Assembly: GCA_963676415.1 (NCBI GenBank)
Contig: OY781097.1
Location: forward strand, 2,480,001-2,544,000
Source of the DNA: G963662905 sp963676415
GTDB lineage: Bacteria; Bacteroidota; Bacteroidia; Bacteroidales; WRLA01
Direction of reading: 5' to 3'
DNA length: 64,000 nt
Shown: positions 1 to 9,047 of the stretch, piece by piece
Numbering within the stretch: the stretch's first letter is position 1
How the letters are laid out: each line of letters begins with the position of its first letter
Translations under genes and position numbers: made by a program
The notes under the pieces: generated by a model
What the model was told of the DNA's origin: nothing
What the model saw: only the letters and a program-made list of their open reading frames with translations
Databases searched by the model: none

Positions 1-1360
1 TGCGGTAGCGTTTGGCTTCATAATCCGAATTAAGCGATTTGAGGGCATTGTCGAAAGTTACGTTGAAATAGTCCAGGTCCTGCGGTGCTTTGCGGAATTC
101 AACAAACCATTCATGGCGGGCTTTTTGGCCACTGTCCAAGAAAACCGGTCCGCCGGTATATTCTTCAATTACGGCATCGCATTTGCGGCAGGCAGTAGCA
201 AAAGCCTTATCGGCATTGTCCACAATCACTTCTTCACCAAAGGCATTGATAAAACTTTTTGTGCGGCCGGTAATGCGTATGCGGTATGGGTTTGTAGAAG
301 TAAAGGTAATGGTATCGCCAATAAGATAGCGCCACAAACCAGCATTGGTAGAAATGGCCAGTGCGTAATTTTCGCCACGTTCAACCTGATCGAGGGTGAG
401 CAGTTTGGGATGTTCCTGTCCGAGCTGATCCATGGGCATAAATTCGTAGAAAATTCCGTAATCGAGCATCAGCAGCATTTCGTCGGAGCCGCGCCGGTCC
501 TGTATCCCGAAAAAGCCTTCGGAAGCATTATAAACTTCAAAATAGTGCATGCGGTGGCGCTGGATAATCTGGTCAAACTGCGCGCGATAAGGCAGAAAAC
601 TGACTCCGCCATGGAAGAATACTTCCAGGTTGGGCCATACTTCATGAATATGGTTTTTGCCGGTGATTTCGAGTATGCGCCGCAGCAACAGCAACATCCA
701 GGATGGAACGCCTGAAATATTGGTCACATTTTCCTGACTGGTGACCCGCGCCATTTTTTCAATTTTGCTCTCCCATTCGTCCATCAAAGCTATGGAAAGG
801 TTGGGCGTACGTTTCAGTTCGGCCCAGAAGGGAAGGTTTTGCATCAATATGGCCGAAAGGTCGCCAACAAGATAGGTTTCGTTGTTGATGGTGGTGATGT
901 CGTGCGAACCGCCAACCCCAAGTGCTTTTCCTTTGAAAATGTCGGAATCTCCCACCGCATGATGGTATAATGTGAGCATATCCTTGCCGGTGCTGTAATG
1001 GCATTCTTCGAGCGATTCCTGCGAAACGGGAATGAATTTGCTTTTGGAACCCGTTGTGCCCGAAGATTTTGCAAACCATTTTATATCGCTGGGCCACAAA
1101 AGGTTTTGTTCGCCTTTCATCAGGCGTTCGATATAAGGCTGCAGGTTTTGGTATTCGCTGATGGGCACGCGTTCCTGGAAATCGCGCAGGCTGCGCATGC
1201 CGGCATAATCGTATTTTTTGCCCCATTCAGTATCACGGGCTGTAGAAATCAATTTCTTAAACCATTCGTTTTGTACATCTTGTGGGTATTTTAAGAAGAG
1301 TTCAATTTGATGGATCCTCTTTTTGATCAACCAGGAAAGTACGGAACTGAGTATTGGCAT
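1..1360 (-). CDS. GH3 auxin-responsive promoter family protein (3' end outside window)
   Basis: The reverse strand is open from an ATG at 1360 to the window edge, 453 codons without a stop, so the C-terminus lies outside. The product begins MPILSSVLSWLIKKR and contains the acyl-adenylate-forming features of the GH3 family: KSSGTTGSKSKFIP near residue 100, then GGSHDITTINN, NISGVPSWM and YNASEGFFG. Plant GH3 enzymes adenylate acids and join them to amino acids; the substrate of the bacterial members is not established. A good -7 element (TATTTTTG on the minus strand, 1379-1386) lies 18 bp upstream of the ATG. It is divergent from ispE. Confidence 0.88.
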   Translation of the reverse strand, partial: MPILSSVLSWLIKKRIHQIELFLKYPQDVQNEWFKKLISTARDTEWGKKYDYAGMRSLRDFQERVPISEYQNLQPYIERLMKGEQNLLWPSDIKWFAKSSGTTGSKSKFIPVSQESLEECHYSTGKDMLTLYHHAVGDSDIFKGKALGVGGSHDITTINNETYLVGDLSAILMQNLPFWAELKRTPNLSIALMDEWESKIEKMARVTSQENVTNISGVPSWMLLLLRRILEITGKNHIHEVWPNLEVFFHGGVSFLPYRAQFDQIIQRHRMHYFEVYNASEGFFGIQDRRGSDEMLLMLDYGIFYEFMPMDQLGQEHPKLLTLDQVERGENYALAISTNAGLWRYLIGDTITFTSTNPYRIRITGRTKSFINAFGEEVIVDNADKAFATACRKCDAVIEEYTGGPVFLDSGQKARHEWFVEFRKAPQDLDYFNVTFDNALKSLNSDYEAKRYR

Positions 1361-1486
1361 AGTCTTTTTTGTATTGCTCAAAAATAGGCAAAATCCGGCA
1401 ATTATTCCGACTCGATTTTGTTCTATTGTCTGTTAAAGCTTAAAACGGAAAATGAAATTCTGTATTTTCGTTCAAAATTACTGCGC

Positions 1487-2302
1487 ATGATCACATATCC
1501 CTCTTGTAAAATTAATATTGGACTGCATATTCTTTTTAAAAGGAATGATGGATTTCATGAAATTGAAACCATCATGCAGGAAATCCCCTTGCGGGATATG
1601 CTGGAAATTATCCCGGCACCGGATGGGAAATTTCGGTTTAGCTCCGGTGGGCTTCCCGTTCCGGGCGATGCTTCCAAAAACCTGGTGGTGAAAGCCTGGA
1701 AACTGATGCATGCGCGCTATTCCGTTCCGGCAGTCCATATGCATTTGCATAAAATTATCCCTATGGGCGCCGGATTGGGCGGTGGTTCATCCGATGCGGC
1801 TTTTGCCCTGAAAATGCTCAATGAGCTGTTTTCTTTGGGCCTTGATGATGAAAAACTGGAGCATCTTGCTGCGGAACTAGGCTCTGATTGCGCGTTCTTC
1901 ATCAAGGGAAAAACACAGCTTTCAACAGGTAGGGGCGAGCTGCTTTCGGAGCTTTCCAGCGATCATCTGCTTCCACTGTATATCCAGCTGATCCGCCCGG
2001 AGGTGCACATCCCCACAGCACAGGCTTATGCCGGAATTGCATGCGATAACAACCGGCCTGCACTGAGGAGCTTTTGGGGAAAATCCCCCGAAGAATGGAA
2101 ATCCGTTTTTAAAAACGATTTTGAAACAAAGATTTTTGAACATCATCCCTTATTGGCAAAAATCAAAGAAGATTTTTATAAAAACGGAGCGCTGTATGCT
2201 GCTATGAGTGGCAGTGGGTCAGCGGTTTACGGTATTTTTCAAAAACGTCCGCCCAAGCCCGAAAAGACAGAAGGCTATTTTTGGGAAGGCAGGATTTTTT
2301 AA
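1487..2302 (+). CDS. ispE: 4-diphosphocytidyl-2-C-methyl-D-erythritol kinase
   Basis: GHMP-family kinase of the MEP isoprenoid pathway; it phosphorylates CDP-methylerythritol. The ATG at 1487 (MITYPSCKINIGLHI) gives 271 residues, the usual family size, and places the conserved N-terminal 'KINIGLHILFKRNDGFHEIET' type motif at residue 8; the frame stays open 23 codons upstream but those residues do not look family-like. The glycine-rich ATP loop P-M-G-A-G-L-G-G-G-S-S is at residues 92-104 and the C-terminal GHMP motif AAMSGSGSAVYG is present. It stands alone, divergent from the GH3 gene. Confidence 0.95.
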   Translation: MITYPSCKINIGLHILFKRNDGFHEIETIMQEIPLRDMLEIIPAPDGKFRFSSGGLPVPGDASKNLVVKAWKLMHARYSVPAVHMHLHKIIPMGAGLGGGSSDAAFALKMLNELFSLGLDDEKLEHLAAELGSDCAFFIKGKTQLSTGRGELLSELSSDHLLPLYIQLIRPEVHIPTAQAYAGIACDNNRPALRSFWGKSPEEWKSVFKNDFETKIFEHHPLLAKIKEDFYKNGALYAAMSGSGSAVYGIFQKRPPKPEKTEGYFWEGRIF

Positions 2303-2378
2303 ACGGAGAATTTTTTTTCTGAATAATTCCAACCATGCAGGTATTCCTGTGTCAGAATTTTAGAAACCCCAATCAGAT

Positions 2379-2912
2379 TTGCTGCTAAGAAAAGAAGCAT
2401 ACCTAATACGAAAAAGCCTGAAGGGCAATCAAAGGGCGCAAAAGGAGCTCTTCGATCAGAATATCAACTGTGTGTATAACAGTGTGTTCCGTATCGTGAA
2501 GCGGCGGGATTTGGCAGAAGATCTGGTGCAGGAAAGTTTCATTACGGCCTTTGAACGCTTGGACGAAATGCGTAATGGAAATTTTGGTGCATGGGTCAGG
2601 CGGATTGCCGTGAACAAAAGCCTGAACAGTATCCGCAGCAACAAAAACCTGCTGGTTCACGATGCAGCCCTTTTGGAAATCCCGGAAGATGATTTTGAAC
2701 TGCCGGAAGAAATTGACCCAAAACAAATTATGCAGGCCATCGAACATTTGCCCGAAGGGGCGCAATTGGTTTTTAAGCTTTTTGCTTTTGAGGAAATGAA
2801 ACATCAGGAAATTGCCGAACGATTGGATATCAGTGTTTCTACATCCAAAAGCCAATTAAACCGCGCCCGAAAGTTGTTAAAAGAAGCATTATGTGTTTAT
2901 GATGAAGTGTGA
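2379..2912 (+). CDS. RNA polymerase ECF-type sigma factor
   Basis: 177-residue sigma-70 family protein. Region 2 is visible as YNSVFRIVKRRDLAEDLVQESFITAFERL, and the region 4 helix-turn-helix as MKHQEIAERLDISVSTSKSQLNRARKLL. The start is a TTG at 2379; no in-frame ATG exists upstream before a stop, and the nearby ATG at 2335 is out of frame and closes quickly. It overlaps the next gene, a membrane protein, in the arrangement usual for a sigma factor with its anti-sigma factor. Confidence 0.9.
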   Translation: MLLRKEAYLIRKSLKGNQRAQKELFDQNINCVYNSVFRIVKRRDLAEDLVQESFITAFERLDEMRNGNFGAWVRRIAVNKSLNSIRSNKNLLVHDAALLEIPEDDFELPEEIDPKQIMQAIEHLPEGAQLVFKLFAFEEMKHQEIAERLDISVSTSKSQLNRARKLLKEALCVYDEV

Positions 2913-3423
2913 AGATTATATAAAAAAGCATAGAACGGAATTTGATGTGCATCAGCCCAATGCGGAAAAAATATGGAAGCGGGTACAGCAATCCGGAAAG
3001 CAGGGAAATCCAGCCTTGTTCTGGAAAATTGCCGCTGTTTTTTTACTTGTATTAAGTCTTGCGCTTACTCTTGGGCTGCTGCATCACAAAGAGCAGCATG
3101 AGCTTTTGCTGAGCAAAGCCTATCCGGAGTTTAAAGCGCAGGAGCAGGTTTATGTTGCCGAAATCAGCCTGAAATATACGCAAGCCCAAGAGCTGGCGAA
3201 AAGCAGCAACTATAGTTTTAAGGAAATACAAAAAGAACTCAAGGAGATCGATCTACAATATGAGGCTTATATGCAGGACCTTGGCCAGGATTGCTGCAAT
3301 GAGCAGATTATCACGGTTTTTCTGGATTATTATGAGAAGAAAATCCAATTGTTAAACCGTATTTTATTTGAGATTCAAAAACAAAAAGAACATGAAAATG
3401 AGAACATACCGTATGAAATTTAA
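2899..3423 (+). CDS. Single-pass membrane protein, probable anti-sigma partner
   Basis: The ATG at 2899 (or 2902) lies inside the end of the sigma gene, so translation is probably coupled; a GTG at 2893 is also possible. The protein has a ~45-residue cytosolic N-terminus, one transmembrane segment (IAAVFLLVLSLALTLGLL) and a charged, coiled-coil-prone extracytoplasmic part. No zinc-binding anti-sigma motif was recognised. Position and topology suggest it controls the upstream ECF sigma factor; this is inference. The 3' end overlaps the following gene by about 30 bp. Confidence 0.7.
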   Translation: MMKCEDYIKKHRTEFDVHQPNAEKIWKRVQQSGKQGNPALFWKIAAVFLLVLSLALTLGLLHHKEQHELLLSKAYPEFKAQEQVYVAEISLKYTQAQELAKSSNYSFKEIQKELKEIDLQYEAYMQDLGQDCCNEQIITVFLDYYEKKIQLLNRILFEIQKQKEHENENIPYEI

Positions 3424-4705
3424 TGTGCTGATACTGTTGTTGCTGCTTGGATCAGCCCTCAGCGCACAGGAAACCAACAAAATTGTCCGCTCCGTTGAAT
3501 GCGGCGGCTGTACTACTTTTGAACTCTACAACCGCACTGCCAATGTGGAATTTATTGAGTGGGATAAAAGTGAAATCCAGGTGGAAACCATCATCCGTGA
3601 GCTGAAAGGACGTTCTGATGAGGATGAAGCCCTGGTGATGCGCGCTATAAAAGAATGCAAGCCGGAAAAAGTGGGTTCGTCCATTAAATTGAATACCGTT
3701 TTCTGGAACGAATGGTCGCAAAGGAACAGCAAAATTAAAATAACGCTCACTGATGGGAGTGTGGCCCGGTTGTCTGAATTAAAAGTAGAACACATTATAT
3801 ATTTCCCCAAAAAGCTGAACCTGAAAATTATGAACCGCTACTCTACGGTACAGCTGCCGGATATCGGGGGCGATCTGGCAATGGAGCTGTATTCCAGTAA
3901 GTTGTATTGTGGGCAGGTGGGCGGAAAATATTCGCTCGAAGGGAAATACAGCAAAGTAGAAAGCGGAAATGTGCAGGCCATTAAAGCGAAACTATATGAT
4001 TGTGATATCGCTTTTGCAGATTGTGCCGGCAATGTGGAGATTGGTGCAAAATATTCCAAAATTGAAGGGAACAGTTGCCAGGATATTGATATCGACAGTT
4101 ATGATGATGTGTTCCGTATCAATAATCTGGGCAACATCCGGGGCAAGATGAAATATACTGAAATGGAAGGAGAAAGCTGTGCTAATATCCGTTTTAACCT
4201 CTACGATTGTGACCTGAAATTTACCAAAGCTGCCGAGATTGATATCATTTCAAAATATTCGTCTTTCCGCTTTGGCTATTGCACGGATGTGCTTTTTGAC
4301 AGCAGCTATGATGATGATTTTCTGGCCAATGAAGCCAATTCGCTGAATGTGCGCGATAAATACAGCGAATGGAATTTTGACCGGCTCAACAAAAGCCTGA
4401 AAGCCGATTCTTATTCCTCTGAATTTGATATTGAATTGATGTCCAATGGCTTTGAATTTATCGAAATTGATGGCAAATACGGTTCGGCCAATATTGATTT
4501 TGCAAAAGATGCAGCATACAGCATTGATGCAAAGCTTAAATATGGCAAGCTGGATTATCCCGAAGAAGATTTTGCTGTGAGCCATGTGGAAAAGAGCAGT
4601 ACGGAAAAATATATTAAAGCCAAAACAAAGAATTGCGGCGAAAGTTGTTCTAAAATTCTGATCGATACTTATAGTATGAATTTCAGGTTTCGGAATTTGA
4701 GGTAG
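3392..4705 (+). CDS. Exported DUF4097-like repetitive beta-strand protein
   Basis: Starts with a signal peptide (LILLLLLGSALSAQ). The rest is a long run of short repeats of the form 'KYSxxE... SYDDxF' with alternating hydrophobic and acidic residues (for example GKYSKVESGN, AKYSKIEGNS, SSYDDDFLAN), as expected for a right-handed beta-helix/adhesin-like DUF4097 fold. The ATG at 3392 overlaps the preceding gene; ATGs at 3398 and 3413 are alternatives. Third gene of the ECF sigma operon, so it may belong to the same envelope-stress response (inference). Substrate unknown. Confidence 0.75.
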   Translation: MKMRTYRMKFNVLILLLLLGSALSAQETNKIVRSVECGGCTTFELYNRTANVEFIEWDKSEIQVETIIRELKGRSDEDEALVMRAIKECKPEKVGSSIKLNTVFWNEWSQRNSKIKITLTDGSVARLSELKVEHIIYFPKKLNLKIMNRYSTVQLPDIGGDLAMELYSSKLYCGQVGGKYSLEGKYSKVESGNVQAIKAKLYDCDIAFADCAGNVEIGAKYSKIEGNSCQDIDIDSYDDVFRINNLGNIRGKMKYTEMEGESCANIRFNLYDCDLKFTKAAEIDIISKYSSFRFGYCTDVLFDSSYDDDFLANEANSLNVRDKYSEWNFDRLNKSLKADSYSSEFDIELMSNGFEFIEIDGKYGSANIDFAKDAAYSIDAKLKYGKLDYPEEDFAVSHVEKSSTEKYIKAKTKNCGESCSKILIDTYSMNFRFRNLR

Positions 4706-4771
4706 GAGTCAACAAAAGTAGCCGTAAGTTAGTATGTGGCTGTTTTTTCTTAAAACGTAAAAGCATATTTC

Positions 4772-4854
4772 TTACTTGGAAGACAATAGTTCCCGGTATT
4801 TTGGCAGTGGCCATATTTCATTGTCCATAATCAGTCCAGGTGTGTCGAAAATTA
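4772..4854 (-). pseudogene. Remnant of a glutamine synthetase III 3' end
   Basis: Reading the minus strand into the stop at 4772-4774 gives MDNEIWPLPKYRELLSSK, almost the same as the last residues of the intact glnN (VDNEIWPLPKYRELLFSR, ending at 6270). The DNA match runs for about 80 bp and then stops, so this is a decayed duplicate of only the C-terminal end. The two copies are direct repeats bracketing the segment 4855-6269. Confidence 0.8.
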
Positions 4855-5006
4855 ATGGATTATATTTCAAGAAGAAAGGACTTTCTATTGAGTGTTTTGT
4901 TTATTAAGTTAGTTCCGTTGGTAAGTCTTGAAAAAGAGCTTAATCCGGAATTCAATAAAACTGACCAAAACAAAAAAGCAACAGGCAAATAATCTGCGTG
5001 CTATTA

Positions 5007-5741
5007 TCATCCAGTTTTTAATATGTGATAATAAGGAGTGTCTTTAAGTAGATTGGCTATATATTTCTCCTTTTCAGTATGCTTAATTGTTTTGTGTTTA
5101 ACAAGACTGGAGTTTATCTTAACTTTGTAGTCTTCAAATATTTGCTTGTACTCTTTCTTTGGCCTTTTTTTGAAAAATATAGTATTATAATAGCTTAGGT
5201 CGGCCTTATATAGATCAAAGTACATTTGGATTGCATGAGAAATTATTTCAGGAAAGGCTTTGTCTTTGAAGATGTCCTTGTTTTTTTCTGTAGGTTCGAT
5301 CTGTCTAAAATAAGCCATTCTTACAGTTTTGTAGTGGACTGCCAGATCGACAAGCATTTCGAAAAGTAATTGATTATCAATTAAACTAGAATTAGTTTCA
5401 ATTATATTTTCCATCTTTATCCCAAGTTGAATGATGCTTTTGAGCAGTTCGTGATCAGTTTTGGAAAGTTGATCGTGCTTTCCTTCCAGGAGGAAATGCA
5501 AAGTTGTGAAATCTACTTCTTTGTGCTCATATGCGAAAGCCTCAAATAGTTGTTGGCATTCGTTTAACAGAATTTTCATGGGGCCATAGAATCCATTCAT
5601 TTTTTTATAAATTTCTTGCCTGTTACTGTTAATTCTTAATATTCTTGCATTAAAAATGTTGAATATTATACCAGTAAAAGCCACTGCTGCTCCAATAATT
5701 GCAGCTGTAATTGTAGGTTGGATATCTGCACAGAGGATCAT
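5007..5741 (-). CDS. Hypothetical membrane-anchored protein
   Basis: 244 residues starting MILCADIQPTITAAIIGAAV. A single N-terminal hydrophobic segment (about residues 10-32) is followed by a helical cytosolic region rich in charged residues, without motifs that I recognise. The layout (N-terminal membrane anchor, then a ~200-residue helical domain) is common in accessory proteins of mobile or defence islands, but no function is assigned. It lies inside the insert bracketed by the two glnN 3' ends and is more AT-rich than its neighbours, suggesting acquisition. Confidence 0.6.
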   Translation of the reverse strand: MILCADIQPTITAAIIGAAVAFTGIIFNIFNARILRINSNRQEIYKKMNGFYGPMKILLNECQQLFEAFAYEHKEVDFTTLHFLLEGKHDQLSKTDHELLKSIIQLGIKMENIIETNSSLIDNQLLFEMLVDLAVHYKTVRMAYFRQIEPTEKNKDIFKDKAFPEIISHAIQMYFDLYKADLSYYNTIFFKKRPKKEYKQIFEDYKVKINSSLVKHKTIKHTEKEKYIANLLKDTPYYHILKTG

Positions 5742-5879
5742 GCTTGTTGTTTTTTGCGAATTATTATCCCAAAAGTATGAAAAAATTGAATAAATTCTTC
5801 TTTTGTTTGTTTTTTTTTTTTTTGGAGATGCTTTAATGGTCTTTGATGAAATTCCATTAGTACAAAGGCGATCATCTAA

Positions 5880-6185
5880 AACAACGAATGTGTAAAAAGG
5901 GATATCCCAAAACCAGATTTTAAGTATGACTTTTCAGGATTTATTGTTGAACTTATAAATAATGAGGGAGTAAATGAGGGAGTAAATGAGGGAGTAAATG
6001 AGGGAGTAGATTTGGTAGTTGCAATTGTGCGTAAATATCCCGGATTAAAAACCGCTGCAATCGCACAAAAAATAAATAAAGGAGTATCAACCACTGAAAG
6101 GTATTTAAAGCAATTAAGAGAGGCTAATGTTGTTGAGTTTCGTGGTGCTCCAAAAACCGGAGGATATTTTATTATTGCTAAATAA
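5880..6185 (+). pseudogene. C-terminal fragment of an AlbA_2/RecG-like ATP-binding transcriptional regulator
   Basis: An open frame without a start codon runs from just after a TAA (5877-5879) to the stop at 6183-6185. It reads NECVKRDIPKPDFKYD..., then a repeated NEGV tract, then a winged helix (VVAIVRKYPGLKTAAIAQKI, TTERYLKQLREANVVEFRG). This is the usual C-terminus of putative DNA-binding proteins with an N-terminal AlbA_2 domain; the N-terminal ~300 residues are missing. Not expected to be functional. Confidence 0.7.
5961..6008 (+). repeat. Four tandem copies of a 12-bp unit
   Basis: The unit AATGAGGGAGTA repeats four times exactly. In the pseudogene frame it encodes NEGV repeats, a linker tract of variable length that is typical of this family. 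Confidence 0.95.
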
Positions 6186-6224
6186 TACTAAGTTTTTAAC
6201 ATTGATTATTTTTGAATTGAAGTG

Positions 6225-6258
6225 AAAAAGCCGCAGATTAGAACCTGCGGCTTTTTTT
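6225..6258 (-). terminator. Rho-independent terminator of glnN
   Basis: A perfect GC-rich stem (AAAAAGCCGCAG / CTGCGGCTTTTT) with an 8-nt loop, flanked by A and T tracts on both sides, sits 12 bp past the glnN stop. It could also work on the + strand for the truncated regulator. Confidence 0.9.
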
Positions 6259-6269
6259 AGATCTAATAA

Positions 6270-8462
6270 TTACCTGGAAAACAACAACTCCCGGTATTTT
6301 GGCAGTGGCCAGATTTCATTGTCCACAACCAGTTCGAGTTTGTCGATATGTTCCCGGATTTTGTCTAAGTAGGGGCGGACATTTTTATCATACGCCATTG
6401 CTTTTTCATGTTCGTTTTCGATACGGTTGGCTTTTTTGCGCTCTTCGATCATTTCTGCAACCAGCTCTTTGATATTGGAAATATGATTGGAAACATTGCG
6501 GATCAGTTCGATGCGCCCTTTGGCCATGGATTTGTATTCCATTTCTTCAAAAATTTCCTTGAGCCCTTTCACGTTTTCGATGAGCAGGTTCATATAATTC
6601 ACGGCCGTTGGTACAATATGGTTAATGGATAAATCGCCCAAAACGCGTGCTTCAATCTGAATGATTTTGGTGTATTTCTCAAATTCAACTTCCACGCGGC
6701 CTTCCAGTTCTTTGCCTGAATAAATGCCGAGGCTGCGGAAAAGTTCGCGAACATCATCGCGCAGGTAATCGGTAAGGCTTTCCGGAACGCTGTTTTTGTT
6801 GGTTAGCCCTCGTTTTTCGGCTTCTTTGGCCCATTCTTCGCTGTAGCCGTTTCCTTCAAAGCGGATGCTTTCCGATTCGATGATGTATTTTTTCAGCACC
6901 TGAAAAATGGCGTCATCTTTCTTGATGCCGCTCATAATCATATCATCTACTTCCTTTTTAAATTCCTTGAGCTGCCTTGTGATTGTGGCATTGAGCACAA
7001 TCATCGCGGAAGCAATATTGGCAGAAGAGCCAACGGCACGGAATTCAAAGCGGTTGCCGGTGAAAGCAAAGGGCGAAGTTCGGTTCCGGTCGGTATTATC
7101 GAGCAGGATTTCCGGGATTTTGCCAATATTGAGTTTCAGCTCGGTTTTCAGGTCCGGATCCATATGCTTTTCGTCCGGTACTTTCTGCACTATTTCATTG
7201 AGCATATGCGTAAGGTGGCGTCCCAGGAATGCGCTGATAATGGCCGGAGGGGCTTCGTTGGCGCCCATGCGGTGTGCGTTTCCGGCGCTGCTGATGCTGG
7301 CGCGCAAGAGGTCGTTGTTTTTCTTCACGGCCATCAAAGTGTTGATGAGGAAGGTAAGGAACTGCAGGTTGGATTTTGGGTTGCGTCCCGGCTTGAAGAG
7401 GTTTACGCCCGTATCTGTGCTCAGTGACCAGTTGCAGTGTTTTCCTGATCCATTAATGCCTGAAAAAGGTTTCTCATGGAAAAGGATACGGAAATGGTGC
7501 TTGCGGGCAACACGCCGCATTAGCTCCATAATCAATTGGTTGTGGTCGTTGGCCAGATTGGTTTCCTCAAAAATAGGGGCGCACTCAAACTGGTTGGGGG
7601 CTACTTCGTTATGACGTGTTTTTACCGGAATGCCCAATAGGTATGCTTCCTGCTCGAAATCATGCATAAAGGCTTTGACCCGCTCCGGAATTGCACCAAA
7701 ATAATGGTCGTCCATTTGCTGGTCTTTGGATGATGCGTGTCCCATCAGTGTCCTCCCAGTAAGCATCATATCAGGACGGGCGCAATACAGGCTTTCGTCA
7801 ATCAGGAAATATTCCTGTTCCCAGCCGGTATTTGAAGTAACGCGTTTCACGTTTTTATCGAAATACTGGCAAACATCTGTGGCTGCTTTGTCCACAGCGG
7901 TTAATGATTTGAGCAAAGGTGTTTTATAGTCCAGTGCTTCGCCGGTATAAGATACGAAAACGGTGGGGATGCAGAGCGTGCGGTCGATGATAAATGCCGG
8001 GCTGCTGGTGTCCCAGGCTGTATAGCCGCGTGCTTCGAAGGTGTTGCGCAAACCGCCACTTGGGAAGCTGGATGCATCGGGTTCCTGCTGTGCCAGGCGC
8101 TCACCGCTGAAGTTTTCTACCACACCGCCAAATTCCGAAAACTCGATAAATGCATCATGCTTCTCGGCAGTACTGTCGGTAAGCGGGTGAAACCAGTGTG
8201 TATAATGTGTGGCGCCTTTTTCCATGGCCCAGGCTTTCATGCCGGCTGCTATCTGGTCGGCCAGCCTGCGGTCAATGGGTTCGCTTTTTTCTGCGCTTTG
8301 GATAAATTCATCATAAGCCTCACGGTTTAGGTATTTCTTCATCTTCCGCTGGTCAAAAACATTCGCTCCAAAATACTCGCTGGTTACTTTATTGGGCGCG
8401 TTTGTTTTGATAGCCTCCCTCTTAAAAATCTCCTCTAATGCCTTAAAACGTAATTCTGCCAT
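6270..8462 (-). CDS. glnN: Glutamine synthetase type III
   Basis: 730 residues, the size of GSIII enzymes of Bacteroides and cyanobacteria. It condenses glutamate and ammonia to glutamine using ATP. Conserved blocks include GGLRNTFEARGYTAWD near residue 137, PVKTRHNEVAPNQFECAP, the catalytic GINGSGKHCNWSLST and SPFAFTGNRFEFRAVGSS. The start is the ATG at 8462 (MAELRFKALEEIFKREAIK). A -7 element TACTTTTG lies on the minus strand at 8488-8495. A second, decayed copy of its 3' end lies at 4772-4854. Confidence 0.96.
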   Translation of the reverse strand: MAELRFKALEEIFKREAIKTNAPNKVTSEYFGANVFDQRKMKKYLNREAYDEFIQSAEKSEPIDRRLADQIAAGMKAWAMEKGATHYTHWFHPLTDSTAEKHDAFIEFSEFGGVVENFSGERLAQQEPDASSFPSGGLRNTFEARGYTAWDTSSPAFIIDRTLCIPTVFVSYTGEALDYKTPLLKSLTAVDKAATDVCQYFDKNVKRVTSNTGWEQEYFLIDESLYCARPDMMLTGRTLMGHASSKDQQMDDHYFGAIPERVKAFMHDFEQEAYLLGIPVKTRHNEVAPNQFECAPIFEETNLANDHNQLIMELMRRVARKHHFRILFHEKPFSGINGSGKHCNWSLSTDTGVNLFKPGRNPKSNLQFLTFLINTLMAVKKNNDLLRASISSAGNAHRMGANEAPPAIISAFLGRHLTHMLNEIVQKVPDEKHMDPDLKTELKLNIGKIPEILLDNTDRNRTSPFAFTGNRFEFRAVGSSANIASAMIVLNATITRQLKEFKKEVDDMIMSGIKKDDAIFQVLKKYIIESESIRFEGNGYSEEWAKEAEKRGLTNKNSVPESLTDYLRDDVRELFRSLGIYSGKELEGRVEVEFEKYTKIIQIEARVLGDLSINHIVPTAVNYMNLLIENVKGLKEIFEEMEYKSMAKGRIELIRNVSNHISNIKELVAEMIEERKKANRIENEHEKAMAYDKNVRPYLDKIREHIDKLELVVDNEIWPLPKYRELLFSR

Positions 8463-8487
8463 CTGTTTGAATTTTTGATTAACGAGG

Positions 8488-8495
8488 CAAAAGTA
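8488..8495 (-). promoter_or_regulatory. Candidate -7 promoter element of glnN
   Basis: The minus strand reads TACTTTTG, an exact TAnnTTTG, 25 bp before the glnN ATG. No matching TTTG lies at 19-21 nt upstream, so support is partial. Confidence 0.45.
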
Positions 8496-8837
8496 TGATA
8501 ATTTTTGAAATACCCCCTGTTAAAATTGGGTTAATCCCAAATATTGATAATAAAATCCTGTAATATCCTTAAAAAATTGAGGTCAATCGTATAATTCTAT
8601 TGTTAATTGAATAACAGTATGCCTTATTGTTCTGGCTAATATTGAAGTTGATTAAGCAAGCTGTTTTCAAAAAAGTTAATGCTGAGATCGGACATTGTGG
8701 ACAAGCGCTAATCAGAAAAAAAGAGTTAGCGTTATGATATGCCAGCCTGGTCATAACATTTAAATGTCAAATAGCATCTTGCAATGAAATAAAAGAATTC
8801 AGAGGCTTCAATAAAAAATTTTGTATTTACAGCTTAA

Positions 8838-9047
8838 CCTGCTTTATTCATGCTTTAAATTCAGGTCAGATGTGAGGCGTCTAAAGCTGAAGATATAGTC
8901 GCCTATTTCAAAGCTTTAGCAACGAAGCAGATGGCCTGAAGTTAATGCACTGGTAAAATGCAAACAAATTCAATTTTAGGATATAAAATTAGTAAAAACC
9001 TAATTTTTAGCTGATTATAATATTTTGCATTTTATGAATAGAGCAGG
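8838..9047 (+). mobile_element. MITE copy 1 (210 bp, TTAA target duplication)
   Basis: Bounded by imperfect terminal inverted repeats (CCTGCTTTATTCAT... / ...ATGAATAGAGCAGG) and flanked by a TTAA duplication (8834-8837 and 9048-9051). It has no coding capacity. It is the inverse of copies at 43202-43414 and 57316-57527. The right target duplication contains the stop codon of the neighbouring minus-strand gene. The rest of the gap 8463-8837 shows only AT-rich sequence and the glnN promoter. Confidence 0.88.

Noticed and set aside
113..715. 200-codon + strand open frame
   Set aside because: Antisense of the GH3-family gene, which has clear family motifs on the other strand.
6907..7614. 235-codon + strand open frame
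   Set aside because: Antisense of glnN; no family features.
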